Assembly (NCBI GenBank): GCA_023228875.1
Contig: JALOAG010000001.1
Span: forward strand, 248,001 to 312,000
From: Bacteroidia bacterium
Lineage (GTDB): Bacteria > Bacteroidota > Bacteroidia > NS11-12g > UBA955
DNA length: 64,000 nucleotides
Reading direction: 5' to 3'
The notes beneath the pieces are model-generated. The model worked only from the letters and a program-made list of their open reading frames with translations, ran no database searches and was not told the origin of the DNA. Below are positions 17,585 to 26,332 of this stretch, piece after piece (position 1 is the first letter of the stretch; each line of letters opens with the position of its first letter). The translations under genes and the position numbers were made by a program.

Positions 17585-18256
17585 ATGCTTCCTTGGACAG
17601 AAATATTATTACGACTTTGTTTAGCATCTTTATTTGGCGCACTGGTTGGGTTAGAACGAGAACGCAAAAATTGGTCAGCAGGATTGCGTACTCACACAAT
17701 GGTTGCATTAGGTGCTTGTTTGATAATGATAGTGTCAGCATTTGGATTTAGTGATGTGTTAGGAACTCCCCATGTAGAGTTAGACCCTTCGCGTGTGGCA
17801 GCACAAGTAGTCAGTGGTATTGGCTTTATTGGTGCAGGTACAATTTTATTTTTAAAACAAGGTGTCATTAGAGGATTGACAACAGCTGCAGGATTGTGGA
17901 CTGTGGCAGCAATTGGATTAGCTACCGGTGGAGGGATGTACTTTGCAGCAGGTATGACTACGCTTATTTCTTTGATTGTTCTTTGGGGTATGCAAAGATT
18001 TGAACAGGTTTATTTCAAAAAATCAAAAAGAGTCAATCTCAGTATTATTACCACTCCTGATGCAAAAGATACAGATATGCTCAAAAGTCTATTCAACTCT
18101 GAACATATTATTATTCATGCCTTTTCGTTTGAAAAAAGCGATTCTGCGTTTACGTATCTGATTGAATTAGAAAACAATGACATCAGTAAGATTGAAAATC
18201 TTGTATCTGAATTGAAAAATAACAGCAGTATTAAAGAGATTAATTGGGCAAAATAA
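17585..18256 (+). CDS. MgtC/SapB family membrane protein
   Basis: This 223-residue protein has four or five membrane helices in the first 140 residues. It carries the family motifs ASLFGALVGLERER, GLRTHTMVALGACLIM and RVAAQVVSGIGFIGAGTILF, then TTAAGLWTVAAIGLATGGG. The soluble C-terminal 80 residues look like the small ACT-like domain of MgtC relatives. In pathogens MgtC affects growth at low Mg2+ and modulates ATP synthase; here the role is inferred only at family level. It stands alone on the plus strand between guaA and the symporter gene, whose 3' end is 5 nt away. Confidence 0.88.
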   Translation: MLPWTEILLRLCLASLFGALVGLERERKNWSAGLRTHTMVALGACLIMIVSAFGFSDVLGTPHVELDPSRVAAQVVSGIGFIGAGTILFLKQGVIRGLTTAAGLWTVAAIGLATGGGMYFAAGMTTLISLIVLWGMQRFEQVYFKKSKRVNLSIITTPDAKDTDMLKSLFNSEHIIIHAFSFEKSDSAFTYLIELENNDISKIENLVSELKNNSSIKEINWAK

Positions 18257-18261
18257 TCAGG

Positions 18262-19956
18262 CTAATTCTTCTTTAGCTTTGGCATAAACAAATTAACTAA
18301 TAGTCCAAGAAGTACTACCAGCGCACAACCTATCATATTCAACCAAAGGAAAGCAACAACATCCGCTTGATGCAAAGCAATAACAATCACTTCTGAGAGT
18401 ACGGCAGCTATTAATACTGATTTTGGTTGTAAATGTTTTGCTATAAATGCTGCCACAAACACACCCAATATTGTTCCATAGAATAACGAACCCAATAGGT
18501 TTACAGCTTCAATCAAACTGTTTAAATGCGTTGCTAAGAACGCAAATAACACCGCTATCACCCCCCAAATCGCTGTGGCAATTTTTGATACAATAACATA
18601 GTGTTTGTCGCTGGCATTAGGTTTGAAAAGTCGTTTATAAAAATCCACCACCACAATACCGGACAGTGCATTCAGCTCAGAAGAAGTTGAACTCCAAGAA
18701 GCGGAGAAAATAACAGCAATCAGTAACCCTATCAACCCAATCGGGAGGTTATGCAATACGAAATACAAAAAGATATAATTTGTGTCATTGACATCAGCTG
18801 TAGGAATTGCTTTGCTTATCAATTGTTTTGCATCGATACGCGCTAAATGTTTTTTATGCTCGATTTCCTTGAGTTGCGCAGCCACAATAGTTGCTTCGGC
18901 TTTACTTCCCTGTTGTTCTAATTCTAAATATTGTCTGGCAATTTGTCGATGTTCATCGCCTAATTTATCAAAGTGAGCATTTAACTCTTGGTAGTCTTGT
19001 GCATAAGGAGTCTGTTGAACCTTTTCAATCAAGGTGTTATTAAAAACAAGCGGTTGCGGGCTAAAAATATAAAATACATATAACGCCACCCCAATAAACA
19101 GAATTCCAAACTGCATCGGCACTTTTACAATGGCATTCATCAACAATCCTTGAGTGCTCACTTTGACTGATTTGCCCGCAAGATATCGTCCCACTTGAGA
19201 TTGGTCTGTTCCAAAATAACTTAATGCCAAAAAGAAACCACCTAACAAACCACTCCACAGATTGTATTTATCATTCAAATCAAAAGTAGTTACCAGCGCA
19301 TTTAACTTTCCTGTTTTCCCTGAAATATGCAGAGTCTCCATAAAGCCAATATCATCAGGCATTAACTTAAAGATCATATACCCGGCAAATAACATCCCGG
19401 CAAGGATTACTATCATTTGGTGAAGTTGAGTCTGTGCAACTGCCTTAGCGCCTCCGCTAAGGGTGTAAATCACAACTAACAATCCCGTCAGAGCACATGT
19501 TAGATATATGTTCCAACCCAATAAGGAAGACATTACCAGTGCCGGTGCATAAATCGTTAAACCGGTTGCAAGCCCCCTTTGCAGTAAAAACAAAAAGGCA
19601 GTAAACACCCGCACTTTGACATCAAACCGTTGTTCTAAAAATTCATAAGCGGTTATTACCTTGAGTTTGTGATATGCCGGAACTAAAACAGCAGACACCA
19701 CAATCATTGCTAAGGGTAATCCAAAATAGTATTGAACGAATCGCATTCCGTCAGTAAAAGCTTGTCCGGGAGCCGACAGAAATGTAATCGCGCTTGCTTG
19801 GGTTGCCATAACAGAAAACATAATGGTGTACCAAGGCAATGAATTATCGCCTAAGAAATAGCCTTTTAAATCCTTTTGACCTCGGCTCTTATATATTCCG
19901 TAAACGGTAATGAAAGTGAGTGTAGATAATAATACGGCCCAATCAATCCAAGACAT
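18262..19956 (-). CDS. Sodium:solute symporter (SSS family) with a long hydrophilic loop
   Basis: This 564-residue transporter has about 12-13 membrane helices. Landmarks are KDLKGYFLGDNSLPWYTI at the N-terminus, ATQASAITFLSAPGQAF, the YTLSGGAKAVAQTQLHQ stretch typical of SSS/SGLT proteins, and FSASWSSTSSELNALSGI further on. A hydrophilic, coiled-coil-like segment rich in Glu, Gln and Lys (about 325-395) is inserted between helices. The solute cannot be predicted; Bacteroidota members of this type transport sugars or sialic acids among others. A 36-codon membrane microprotein gene ends 3 nt before this start, an arrangement that suggests translational coupling. Confidence 0.88.
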   Translation of the reverse strand: MSWIDWAVLLSTLTFITVYGIYKSRGQKDLKGYFLGDNSLPWYTIMFSVMATQASAITFLSAPGQAFTDGMRFVQYYFGLPLAMIVVSAVLVPAYHKLKVITAYEFLEQRFDVKVRVFTAFLFLLQRGLATGLTIYAPALVMSSLLGWNIYLTCALTGLLVVIYTLSGGAKAVAQTQLHQMIVILAGMLFAGYMIFKLMPDDIGFMETLHISGKTGKLNALVTTFDLNDKYNLWSGLLGGFFLALSYFGTDQSQVGRYLAGKSVKVSTQGLLMNAIVKVPMQFGILFIGVALYVFYIFSPQPLVFNNTLIEKVQQTPYAQDYQELNAHFDKLGDEHRQIARQYLELEQQGSKAEATIVAAQLKEIEHKKHLARIDAKQLISKAIPTADVNDTNYIFLYFVLHNLPIGLIGLLIAVIFSASWSSTSSELNALSGIVVVDFYKRLFKPNASDKHYVIVSKIATAIWGVIAVLFAFLATHLNSLIEAVNLLGSLFYGTILGVFVAAFIAKHLQPKSVLIAAVLSEVIVIALHQADVVAFLWLNMIGCALVVLLGLLVNLFMPKLKKN

Positions 19957-19959
19957 AGT

Positions 19960-20070
19960 TTACGAAAATGAATAGGTGAACAACCCGAATATTAAAATAA
20001 GAAAGACCAGCCATAAGAAGACAAATAAAAACCAGCGATTAGCTCCCTTAAAAGGTTCTTGGTATTTCAT
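19960..20070 (-). CDS. 36-residue single-pass membrane microprotein upstream of the symporter
   Basis: Reading the minus strand from the ATG at 20070 gives 36 codons and TAA at 19960-19962. The product starts MKYQEPFKGANRW and continues with a strong membrane helix (FLFVFLWLVFLILIFGLF, residues 14-31), ending in a short tail TYSFS. The stop is followed after three bases by the symporter ATG. The basic/aromatic pre-helix segment and single helix are what one expects of a transporter-associated small protein. I recognise no family. Small SSS partners such as DUF4212 or YhdT are known but larger. It was found by direct reading and is below usual gene-calling length. Confidence 0.6.
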   Translation of the reverse strand: MKYQEPFKGANRWFLFVFLWLVFLILIFGLFTYSFS

Positions 20071-20158
20071 AAAGTGCAACAAATAAAGGGCTTATAATTG
20101 AATACAACAATACAATCGGATAGACGCTTGGTTTCTTCTGTGCTAATGCAACAGTGTG

Positions 20159-21454
20159 CTATTTCACAACGACTAAAAAGTAGTTTTTCTTGCCTTTTTG
20201 AATCAACAAGAATTTATCAAAAATCAAATTGTTATTATTGATAGAAGCATCAGTATCAGTATGTTTGACTTTGTTCAAACTTAATGCACCTGCTTGAATC
20301 ATTTTTCTTGCCTCACTTTTTGAAGGAAAGATTTGTGTTTCTACTGCCAATAAATCAAGTACGTTGATTCCGGCAGCCATGATTGAACTTGAAGTCTCAA
20401 AAGTTGGCACACCTTCCATCGCACTCCTAAACGTCTTTTCTCCCAAAGACAAAACATCTTTTGGGTCAGAATTTCCAAAAAGAATTTGAGATGTTTTTAC
20501 TGCTGTGTCATATTCATTGGATGAATGTACTAAGGTTGTTAATTCCTGAGCCAGTGTTTTTTGAAGAAGTCGCAAATGCGGCTCTTGTTCGTGTTGAGCA
20601 ATGAGAGCCATTGTCTTTTCTTTGTCAAAATCTGTGAATACTTTAATGAGTTTCACTGCGTCTTCATCACTGACATTTAACCAAAATTGGTAAAAAGTAA
20701 AGGGACTGGTTTTTTCGGGGTCAAGCCACACATTACCGCCCTCAGACTTGCCGAATTTAGTACCATCGGACTTGGTGAGCAAAGGAGCTGTGAGAGCAAA
20801 AGCTTCTCCTCCTCCCATTCTGCGAATCAATTCAGTACCGGTGGTAATATTTCCCCATTGGTCACTACCACCCATTTGAAGTTTGACACCAAAATTTGAA
20901 TAAAGGTGGTAAAAATCATATCCTTGAATCAGTTGGTAAGAGAACTCTGTAAATGAGATTCCTGTCTCCAAGCGGGTTTTCACCGAGTCTTTAGCCATCA
21001 TATAACTGATGGAAATGTGTTTACCTACTTTTCTAATAAATTCGAGAAAGCTAAAGTCTTTAAACCAATCATAATTGTTGACCATTTGAGCGGGATTTTC
21101 GCTTGACTGAAAATCAAGAAACTTTTCTAATTGTTTCTTGATGGCAGCTTGGTTGCGCAACAGTACATCCTGATCAAGGAGATTTCTTTCAGCCGATTTT
21201 CCAGAAGGGTCTCCAATCATTCCGGTGGCACCACCCACAAGAGCATAGGGTTTATGTCCAGCTTTTTGTAGTCTTCTAAGTAAAAATATTGCAACTAAAT
21301 TTCCCACATGTAGGCTGTCCGCAGTAGGGTCAAACCCTATATATCCGCTCACTTTTTCGGTTTGTAACAATTTTTCAGTTTCAGGAAAAGTATCGTGAAC
21401 CAACCCACGCCAGCGCAATTCCTCAACAAGATTATATTTTGGTGTAAATGCCAT
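20159..21454 (-). CDS. tyrS: Tyrosyl-tRNA synthetase
   Basis: This class I aminoacyl-tRNA synthetase of 431 residues charges tRNA-Tyr. The HIGH-type motif is DSLHVGNLVAIFLL (about 45-58), the tyrosine-binding region includes YQLIQGYDFYHLY and QMGGSDQWGNI, and the KMSKS-type loop is KFGKSEGG (about 233-240). The C-terminal S4-like domain (EARKMIQAGALSLN) binds tRNA. Length and order are those of bacterial TyrRS. It begins 6 nt after pyrD on the same strand, so the two are co-transcribed. No T-box or similar leader is visible. Confidence 0.97.
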   Translation of the reverse strand: MAFTPKYNLVEELRWRGLVHDTFPETEKLLQTEKVSGYIGFDPTADSLHVGNLVAIFLLRRLQKAGHKPYALVGGATGMIGDPSGKSAERNLLDQDVLLRNQAAIKKQLEKFLDFQSSENPAQMVNNYDWFKDFSFLEFIRKVGKHISISYMMAKDSVKTRLETGISFTEFSYQLIQGYDFYHLYSNFGVKLQMGGSDQWGNITTGTELIRRMGGGEAFALTAPLLTKSDGTKFGKSEGGNVWLDPEKTSPFTFYQFWLNVSDEDAVKLIKVFTDFDKEKTMALIAQHEQEPHLRLLQKTLAQELTTLVHSSNEYDTAVKTSQILFGNSDPKDVLSLGEKTFRSAMEGVPTFETSSSIMAAGINVLDLLAVETQIFPSKSEARKMIQAGALSLNKVKHTDTDASINNNNLIFDKFLLIQKGKKNYFLVVVK

Positions 21455-21460
21455 TGTAAA

Positions 21461-22504
21461 TTATCTGTTTTGTAACTCTTTTAATATATCTCCAATTAGT
21501 GCCGGACCTTGATACACAAATCCTGTATAAATCTGTATAAGTTCTGCTCCGGCATTCAATTTTGCTAAAGCATCTTTTCCTGAGAAAATACCTCCGACAC
21601 CGATGATTATTTTTTCTTCATTGAGCATTTGACGAGCTTGGGCTAAAAGTTTGGTTGATTTTTCAAAAAGCGGTTTGCCGCTCAAACCGCCTACACCTAT
21701 TGTCTCCAATTCTTCTTTAGATGTTTTTAAATCGGTTCTGCCTATAGTAGTATTTGTCAAAACAACACCTTCTAGAGAAGTTTGGTTGACAAAATGAATC
21801 ACATCAGCAAGTTGCTCATCAGTCAAGTCAGGAGCAAATTTTACGAACACAGGTACATGTAGCTTGCCTTGTTTTTTGAGCAATTCACGTGTATGTAATA
21901 AAGGAGTAACTATATGTCCCAACTCATTGGTGCTTTGCAAATCTCTTAGTCCCGGTGTGTTAGGAGAGCTTACATTGATAACAAAATAGTCCACGTAGTC
22001 ATACAAAGCATCAAAACAGAGTTGATAGTCATTGACAGCAAATTGATTTTCAGTAATTTTGTTTTTGCCGATATTTCCCCCAACAACTAAACCTTTAGGT
22101 CTTTTCTTAAGCCTTTCTTTGATAACATTCAGTCCGCTGTTATTAAACCCCATTCGGTTAATAATTGCTGCATCTTTAACTAATCTAAATAATCTTGGCT
22201 TTGGATTACCGTCTTGTGGTTTTGGTGTAACAGTTCCAACTTCAACAAAACCAAACCCCAATGCTTGCCATACATTGAGATATTTGGCATCTTTATCAAA
22301 ACCAGCTGCTAATCCAACAATGTTTGGAAATTCAATGCCTGCAATCAGTTTTGGCTGTTTACCCGTACTCCAATTACCCAATGATTTCTTAACTATGGAG
22401 AGCCCGAATGGAACTTTAGTTAAAAATGCCAATAACGACATTGTAAAATGGTGTGCCCGTTCGGCTTGCATTTTAAACAAGATATTTCTGACAAGGTTAA
22501 ACAT
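21461..22504 (-). CDS. pyrD: Dihydroorotate dehydrogenase, quinone-dependent (class 2)
   Basis: PyrD oxidises dihydroorotate to orotate in pyrimidine synthesis and passes electrons to the quinone pool at the membrane. The 347-residue protein has the N-terminal amphipathic extension of class 2 enzymes (MFNLVRNILFKMQAERAHHF), PNIVGLAAGFDKDAK, GFGFVEVGTVTPKPQ and NRMGFNNSGL. It also has the catalytic Ser region FVINVSSPNTPGLRDLQ, and the FMN phosphate site with IIGVGGIFSGKDALAKL and GAELIQIYTGFVY. A promoter-like element lies at 22527-22534. Confidence 0.97.
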   Translation of the reverse strand: MFNLVRNILFKMQAERAHHFTMSLLAFLTKVPFGLSIVKKSLGNWSTGKQPKLIAGIEFPNIVGLAAGFDKDAKYLNVWQALGFGFVEVGTVTPKPQDGNPKPRLFRLVKDAAIINRMGFNNSGLNVIKERLKKRPKGLVVGGNIGKNKITENQFAVNDYQLCFDALYDYVDYFVINVSSPNTPGLRDLQSTNELGHIVTPLLHTRELLKKQGKLHVPVFVKFAPDLTDEQLADVIHFVNQTSLEGVVLTNTTIGRTDLKTSKEELETIGVGGLSGKPLFEKSTKLLAQARQMLNEEKIIIGVGGIFSGKDALAKLNAGAELIQIYTGFVYQGPALIGDILKELQNR

Positions 22505-22526
22505 TCTTGTTGAGTTAAAAGGGTTG

Positions 22527-22534
22527 CAAAAATA
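22527..22534 (-). promoter_or_regulatory. -7 element of pyrD-tyrS
   Basis: The minus strand reads TATTTTTG, matching TAnnTTTG, with 22 nt between it and the pyrD ATG. A convincing -33 partner is not visible. Confidence 0.4.
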
Positions 22535-22611
22535 ATGAAAGAAGTGGTTTGCGGTAAATAGGTTTTAAAATAAGCATTCTACATAGAATGATTTTAAATT
22601 AGAAAAAAGAA

Positions 22612-22640
22612 TTTGCCATTAGACTATAATTATAATTTTG
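22612..22640 (+). promoter_or_regulatory. Promoter of the succinate dehydrogenase operon
   Basis: TTTG at 22612-22615 and TAATTTTG at 22633-22640 are separated by 17 nt, fitting the Bacteroidota TTTG...TAnnTTTG pattern. The leader to sdhC is about 25 nt. Confidence 0.55.
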
Positions 22641-22667
22641 CACGTGTCAAAAACATAACCATACAAA

Positions 22668-23450
22668 ATGAGTGCAAATTCAAATTTTTTCAGTTCATCT
22701 GTTGGGAAAAAGGTTCTGATGGCTCTCACCGGACTTTTTCTCATTCTTTTTCTACTTATCCATTTAATAGGCAATTTACAATTACTAAAAAATGATGCCG
22801 GCTTAGCTTTTAATAGTTATGCAGCATTTATGACCAGCAATCCGCTAATCAAAATTGTGTCATGGGGTACTTATATAATCATTCTCATTCACGCAATAAG
22901 AGGAATAACAATAGAAAGAGCCAATCGTGCAAAACGTTCAACAAAATATGTAGTAGCAAACTATAAAAGAAGTACCCATTGGACTGCGCGTAAAATGGGG
23001 CTATTAGGCGTAATTGTTCTATTATTCATCATTATGCACATGAGTGATTTTTGGTGGAAATATAAATTTGGAGAAACACCTTGGTCAAAATATACAATAG
23101 AGCTTGCAACCGGTGAACTTAAAAACACTGAAGACGCTACAAACTTAGGTGTTATTCATTTCACTAAAGTTGTTGACCCAATTTCTGCAACTGAGATTGT
23201 TATAGCAAAAGATTTATATAAGAAAGTAGTTGAGACTTTCTCAAACATCTTCTTTGTGTTGTTCTATGTAATCTCAATGTTGGCAATTGCTTTTCACCTA
23301 TGGCATGGATTTGCAAGCGCGTTTCAATCACTTGGATTGAATCACAAAAAATACAACCCACTTATTCATGGAGTAGGCAAGGCATTTGCTATAATAGTTC
23401 CAATACTTTTTGCCCTGATTCCTATTATTATGTTTTTTTATCATCAATAA
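22668..23450 (+). CDS. sdhC: Succinate dehydrogenase cytochrome b subunit
   Basis: This is the single membrane anchor of a Bacteroidota-type succinate:quinone oxidoreductase (260 aa). The N-terminal SSVGKKVLMALTGLFLILFL, then HLIGNLQLL, HAIRGITIERANRAKR, IIMHMSDFWWKY, AFHLWHGFASAFQSLGLNHK and a final hydrophobic helix give five membrane spans. Histidines in these helices are candidate ligands for the two b-type haems and for the quinone site. No sdhD follows, as expected for this class (type B, diheme). sdhA begins 21 nt downstream. Confidence 0.95.
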   Translation: MSANSNFFSSSVGKKVLMALTGLFLILFLLIHLIGNLQLLKNDAGLAFNSYAAFMTSNPLIKIVSWGTYIIILIHAIRGITIERANRAKRSTKYVVANYKRSTHWTARKMGLLGVIVLLFIIMHMSDFWWKYKFGETPWSKYTIELATGELKNTEDATNLGVIHFTKVVDPISATEIVIAKDLYKKVVETFSNIFFVLFYVISMLAIAFHLWHGFASAFQSLGLNHKKYNPLIHGVGKAFAIIVPILFALIPIIMFFYHQ

Positions 23451-23471
23451 TCAAATAAGAAAAGTCTAATC

Positions 23472-25481
23472 ATGAGCGATAATAAATTAAATTCAAAAGT
23501 TCCAGAAGGTCCATTAGCAGACAAGTGGACTAATTATAAAGATCATATCCGTTTAGTAAACCCTACAAATAAGCGTTTAATTGACGTAATAGTTGTGGGT
23601 ACCGGATTAGCAGGTGCATCTGCTGCAGCCTCTTTGGCAGAAATGGGATACAAAGTCAAAACATTTTGTTTCCAAGATTCTCCCAGAAGAGCTCACTCTA
23701 TTGCAGCTCAAGGAGGTATCAATGCTGCTAAGAATTACCAAAATGACGGAGATTCCACTTATAGATTATTTTATGACACGATTAAAGGAGGAGACTACCG
23801 TTCACGCGAGGCAAATACCTACCGATTGGCAGAAGTCTCTGCTAATATTATAGACCAATGTGTTGCACAAGGTGTTCCATTTGCTCGTGAATATGGTGGA
23901 TTACTTGACAACCGTTCTTTTGGAGGTGTGCAAGTATCCCGAACTTTTTATGCAAAAGGTCAAACAGGGCAGCAATTACTCTTAGGAGCTTATTCTGCAC
24001 TCAATAGACAAATCAGTAAAGGCAATGTAACTTCATATACACGACATGAAATGCTTGACTTAGTGGTTGTTGATGGAAAAGCACGTGGAATTATAGCAAG
24101 AAATCTCATTACAGGTGAAATTGAAAAACATGCTGCACACGCTGTTGTACTATGTACCGGAGGTTATGGTAATGTTTTCTTCTTATCTACAAATGCAATG
24201 GGTTCCAATGTAACTGCTGCTTGGAAAGCACATAAAAAAGGTGCTTATATGGCTAATCCTTGTTATACGCAAATACATCCAACATGTATTCCGGTTTCAG
24301 GGCATTACCAGTCAAAGCTTACACTCATGTCAGAGTCATTGAGAAATGATGGAAGGATTTGGGTGCCAAAGAAAAAAGAGGATGTCGAAGCTATTAGAAA
24401 CGGATCAAAGAAACCAAAAGATATTCCTGCAGAAGACAGAGACTATTACTTAGAAAGACGTTATCCTGCATTCGGAAACTTGGTTCCCCGAGATGTTGCA
24501 TCAAGAGCGGCAAAAGAAAGATGTGATGCAGGTTTTGGAGTGAACAAAACCGGAGAAGCAGTATTTCTTGATTTTGCAAGTTCGTTCGAACGATATGGAC
24601 AAATTGAAGCCCATGTACAAGGACTTCACAATGCAAGCAAAGAAGAAATCATTGCATTAGGTAAAAAAATTGTAGAAAAAAAGTACGGAAATCTTTTCCA
24701 GATGTATGAGAAAATCACTGCGGAAAATCCTTATGAAACACCTATGAAAATTTATCCGGCAGTTCACTACACTATGGGTGGACTATGGGTTGACTATAAT
24801 TTAATGAGTACCGTGCCCGGCTTATATGTATGCGGAGAAGCTAATTTTTCAGATCACGGAGCCAATAGATTAGGTGCATCTGCTCTAATGCAAGGGTTGG
24901 CTGATGGATATTTTGTTTTGCCTTATACAATTGGCGACTACTTAGCTGATGACATCAGAACCGGCAAAATATCTACCGATTTGCCCGAATTTGTTGAAGC
25001 AGAACAAAAGGTTAAGGACACTATTGAGAAATTGTTCAGCATCAAAGGCACCGAGTCCGTTGATAGTTTCCACAAACGTTTAGGCAAAATTATGTGGGAC
25101 AAATGTGGAATGGCAAGGAATGCAAAAGGATTACAAGAAGCGATTGAAGAAATCCGTGCATTGAGAGAAGAGTTTTGGAAAAATGTACGTGTAACCGGAC
25201 AGCCCAATGAATTGAACAATGAGTTAGATAAGGCAATGCGCGTTGCAGACTTTCTAGAACTTGGAGAGTTGATGTGTATGGATGCGCTCAACAGAAATGA
25301 ATCGTGTGGAGGACACTTCCGCGAAGAGTATCAAACACCTGATGGTGAAGCACTGAGAGATGATGAAAACTTCACCCATGTTGCTGCTTGGGAATTCAAA
25401 GGTGAGCCAAGCCAATCACTGCTACACAAAGAAGAGTTAAAATTTGAAAACATAAAATTAGTCCAAAGGAGTTATAAATAA
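23472..25481 (+). CDS. sdhA: Succinate dehydrogenase flavoprotein subunit
   Basis: SdhA carries covalently bound FAD and oxidises succinate to fumarate. The 669-residue chain has the dinucleotide fold IVVGTGLAGASAAASLAEMG (about 40-59), HSIAAQGGINAAKNY with the His that should link FAD, CTGGYGN, HPTCIPVSG, the active-site region with RYPAFGNLVPRDVASRA, HYTMGGLWVD, and GEANFSDHGANRLGASAL near 455-472. The length, and its place between sdhC and sdhB, fit the Bacteroidota/epsilon type of complex II. Confidence 0.97.
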   Translation: MSDNKLNSKVPEGPLADKWTNYKDHIRLVNPTNKRLIDVIVVGTGLAGASAAASLAEMGYKVKTFCFQDSPRRAHSIAAQGGINAAKNYQNDGDSTYRLFYDTIKGGDYRSREANTYRLAEVSANIIDQCVAQGVPFAREYGGLLDNRSFGGVQVSRTFYAKGQTGQQLLLGAYSALNRQISKGNVTSYTRHEMLDLVVVDGKARGIIARNLITGEIEKHAAHAVVLCTGGYGNVFFLSTNAMGSNVTAAWKAHKKGAYMANPCYTQIHPTCIPVSGHYQSKLTLMSESLRNDGRIWVPKKKEDVEAIRNGSKKPKDIPAEDRDYYLERRYPAFGNLVPRDVASRAAKERCDAGFGVNKTGEAVFLDFASSFERYGQIEAHVQGLHNASKEEIIALGKKIVEKKYGNLFQMYEKITAENPYETPMKIYPAVHYTMGGLWVDYNLMSTVPGLYVCGEANFSDHGANRLGASALMQGLADGYFVLPYTIGDYLADDIRTGKISTDLPEFVEAEQKVKDTIEKLFSIKGTESVDSFHKRLGKIMWDKCGMARNAKGLQEAIEEIRALREEFWKNVRVTGQPNELNNELDKAMRVADFLELGELMCMDALNRNESCGGHFREEYQTPDGEALRDDENFTHVAAWEFKGEPSQSLLHKEELKFENIKLVQRSYK

Positions 25482-25487
25482 TATATC

Positions 25488-26237
25488 ATGAAACTTACAT
25501 TAAAAATCTGGAGACAGAGAAATAAAAACGCTCATGGCGAAATGAAATCTTATCAAGTGGATAACATCTCTGATGATATGTCTTTTCTTGAGATGATAGA
25601 TGTATTAAATGAAGACTTGGTGGAAAAGAATGATGATCCGGTTGCATTTGACCACGATTGCCGCGAAGGAATTTGTGGAATGTGTTCGATGGTAATCAAT
25701 GGTCAACCTCATGGACCCGGCAAAGGAATAACAACTTGTCAATTACACATGCGTGAATTTAAAGACGGAGATACAATTTATATTGAGCCTTTCCGTGCAG
25801 ATTCATTTCCAATTGTAAAAGATTTAGTTGTGGATCGTTCTGCTTTTGATAGAATTCAACAAGCCGGAGGTTATATCTCAGTTAACACCAGCGGTAATAC
25901 AATCGATGCGAATACAATACCGGTTCCAAAAGAAAATGCTGACACAGCCTTTGATTCTGCTACTTGCATAGGGTGTGGAGCATGTGTTGCAGCATGTAAG
26001 AACTCTTCTGCAATCTTATTTGTCAGTGCTAAAGTTTCTCAATTTGCATTACTGCCCCAAGGTGAGACTGAAAGAAAAGAAAGAGTGCTGAAAATGGTTG
26101 AACAGATGGACCAAGAAGGCTTTGGTTCGTGTACCAACATAGGTGATTGCGCTGCAGAATGTCCTAAGGAAATCAGCCTAGAAAACATTGCACGACTAAA
26201 CCGAGAGTACCTCGCTGCTTCGTTGAAAAGTAAATAA
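25488..26237 (+). CDS. sdhB: Succinate dehydrogenase iron-sulfur subunit
   Basis: SdhB passes electrons from FAD to quinone through three Fe-S clusters. The plant-type [2Fe-2S] motif is CREGICGMCSMVING near residues 58-72, with a further Cys in TTCQLHMREF. The [4Fe-4S] motif is CIGCGACVAACKN (about 160-172), and the [3Fe-4S]/[4Fe-4S] Cys residues are in GSCTNIGDCAAECPKEI (about 210-226). The 249-residue length is normal. The stop is followed by about 95 nt without a recognisable terminator hairpin. Confidence 0.97.
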   Translation: MKLTLKIWRQRNKNAHGEMKSYQVDNISDDMSFLEMIDVLNEDLVEKNDDPVAFDHDCREGICGMCSMVINGQPHGPGKGITTCQLHMREFKDGDTIYIEPFRADSFPIVKDLVVDRSAFDRIQQAGGYISVNTSGNTIDANTIPVPKENADTAFDSATCIGCGACVAACKNSSAILFVSAKVSQFALLPQGETERKERVLKMVEQMDQEGFGSCTNIGDCAAECPKEISLENIARLNREYLAASLKSK

Positions 26238-26313
26238 ATTTTATCAGAACTACCTTACTTTAAAACAACTCACATAATTTCTGATTCAATTATTGAGTTG
26301 GTAGAATAGGTTT

Positions 26314-26321
26314 TATCTTTG
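26314..26321 (+). promoter_or_regulatory. -7 element of the rhomboid gene
   Basis: TATCTTTG matches TAnnTTTG, with 11 nt between it and the ATG. A TTG at 26293-26295 is a possible -33 element with 18 nt spacing. Confidence 0.45.
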
Positions 26322-26332
26322 CAAGGTCAAAG

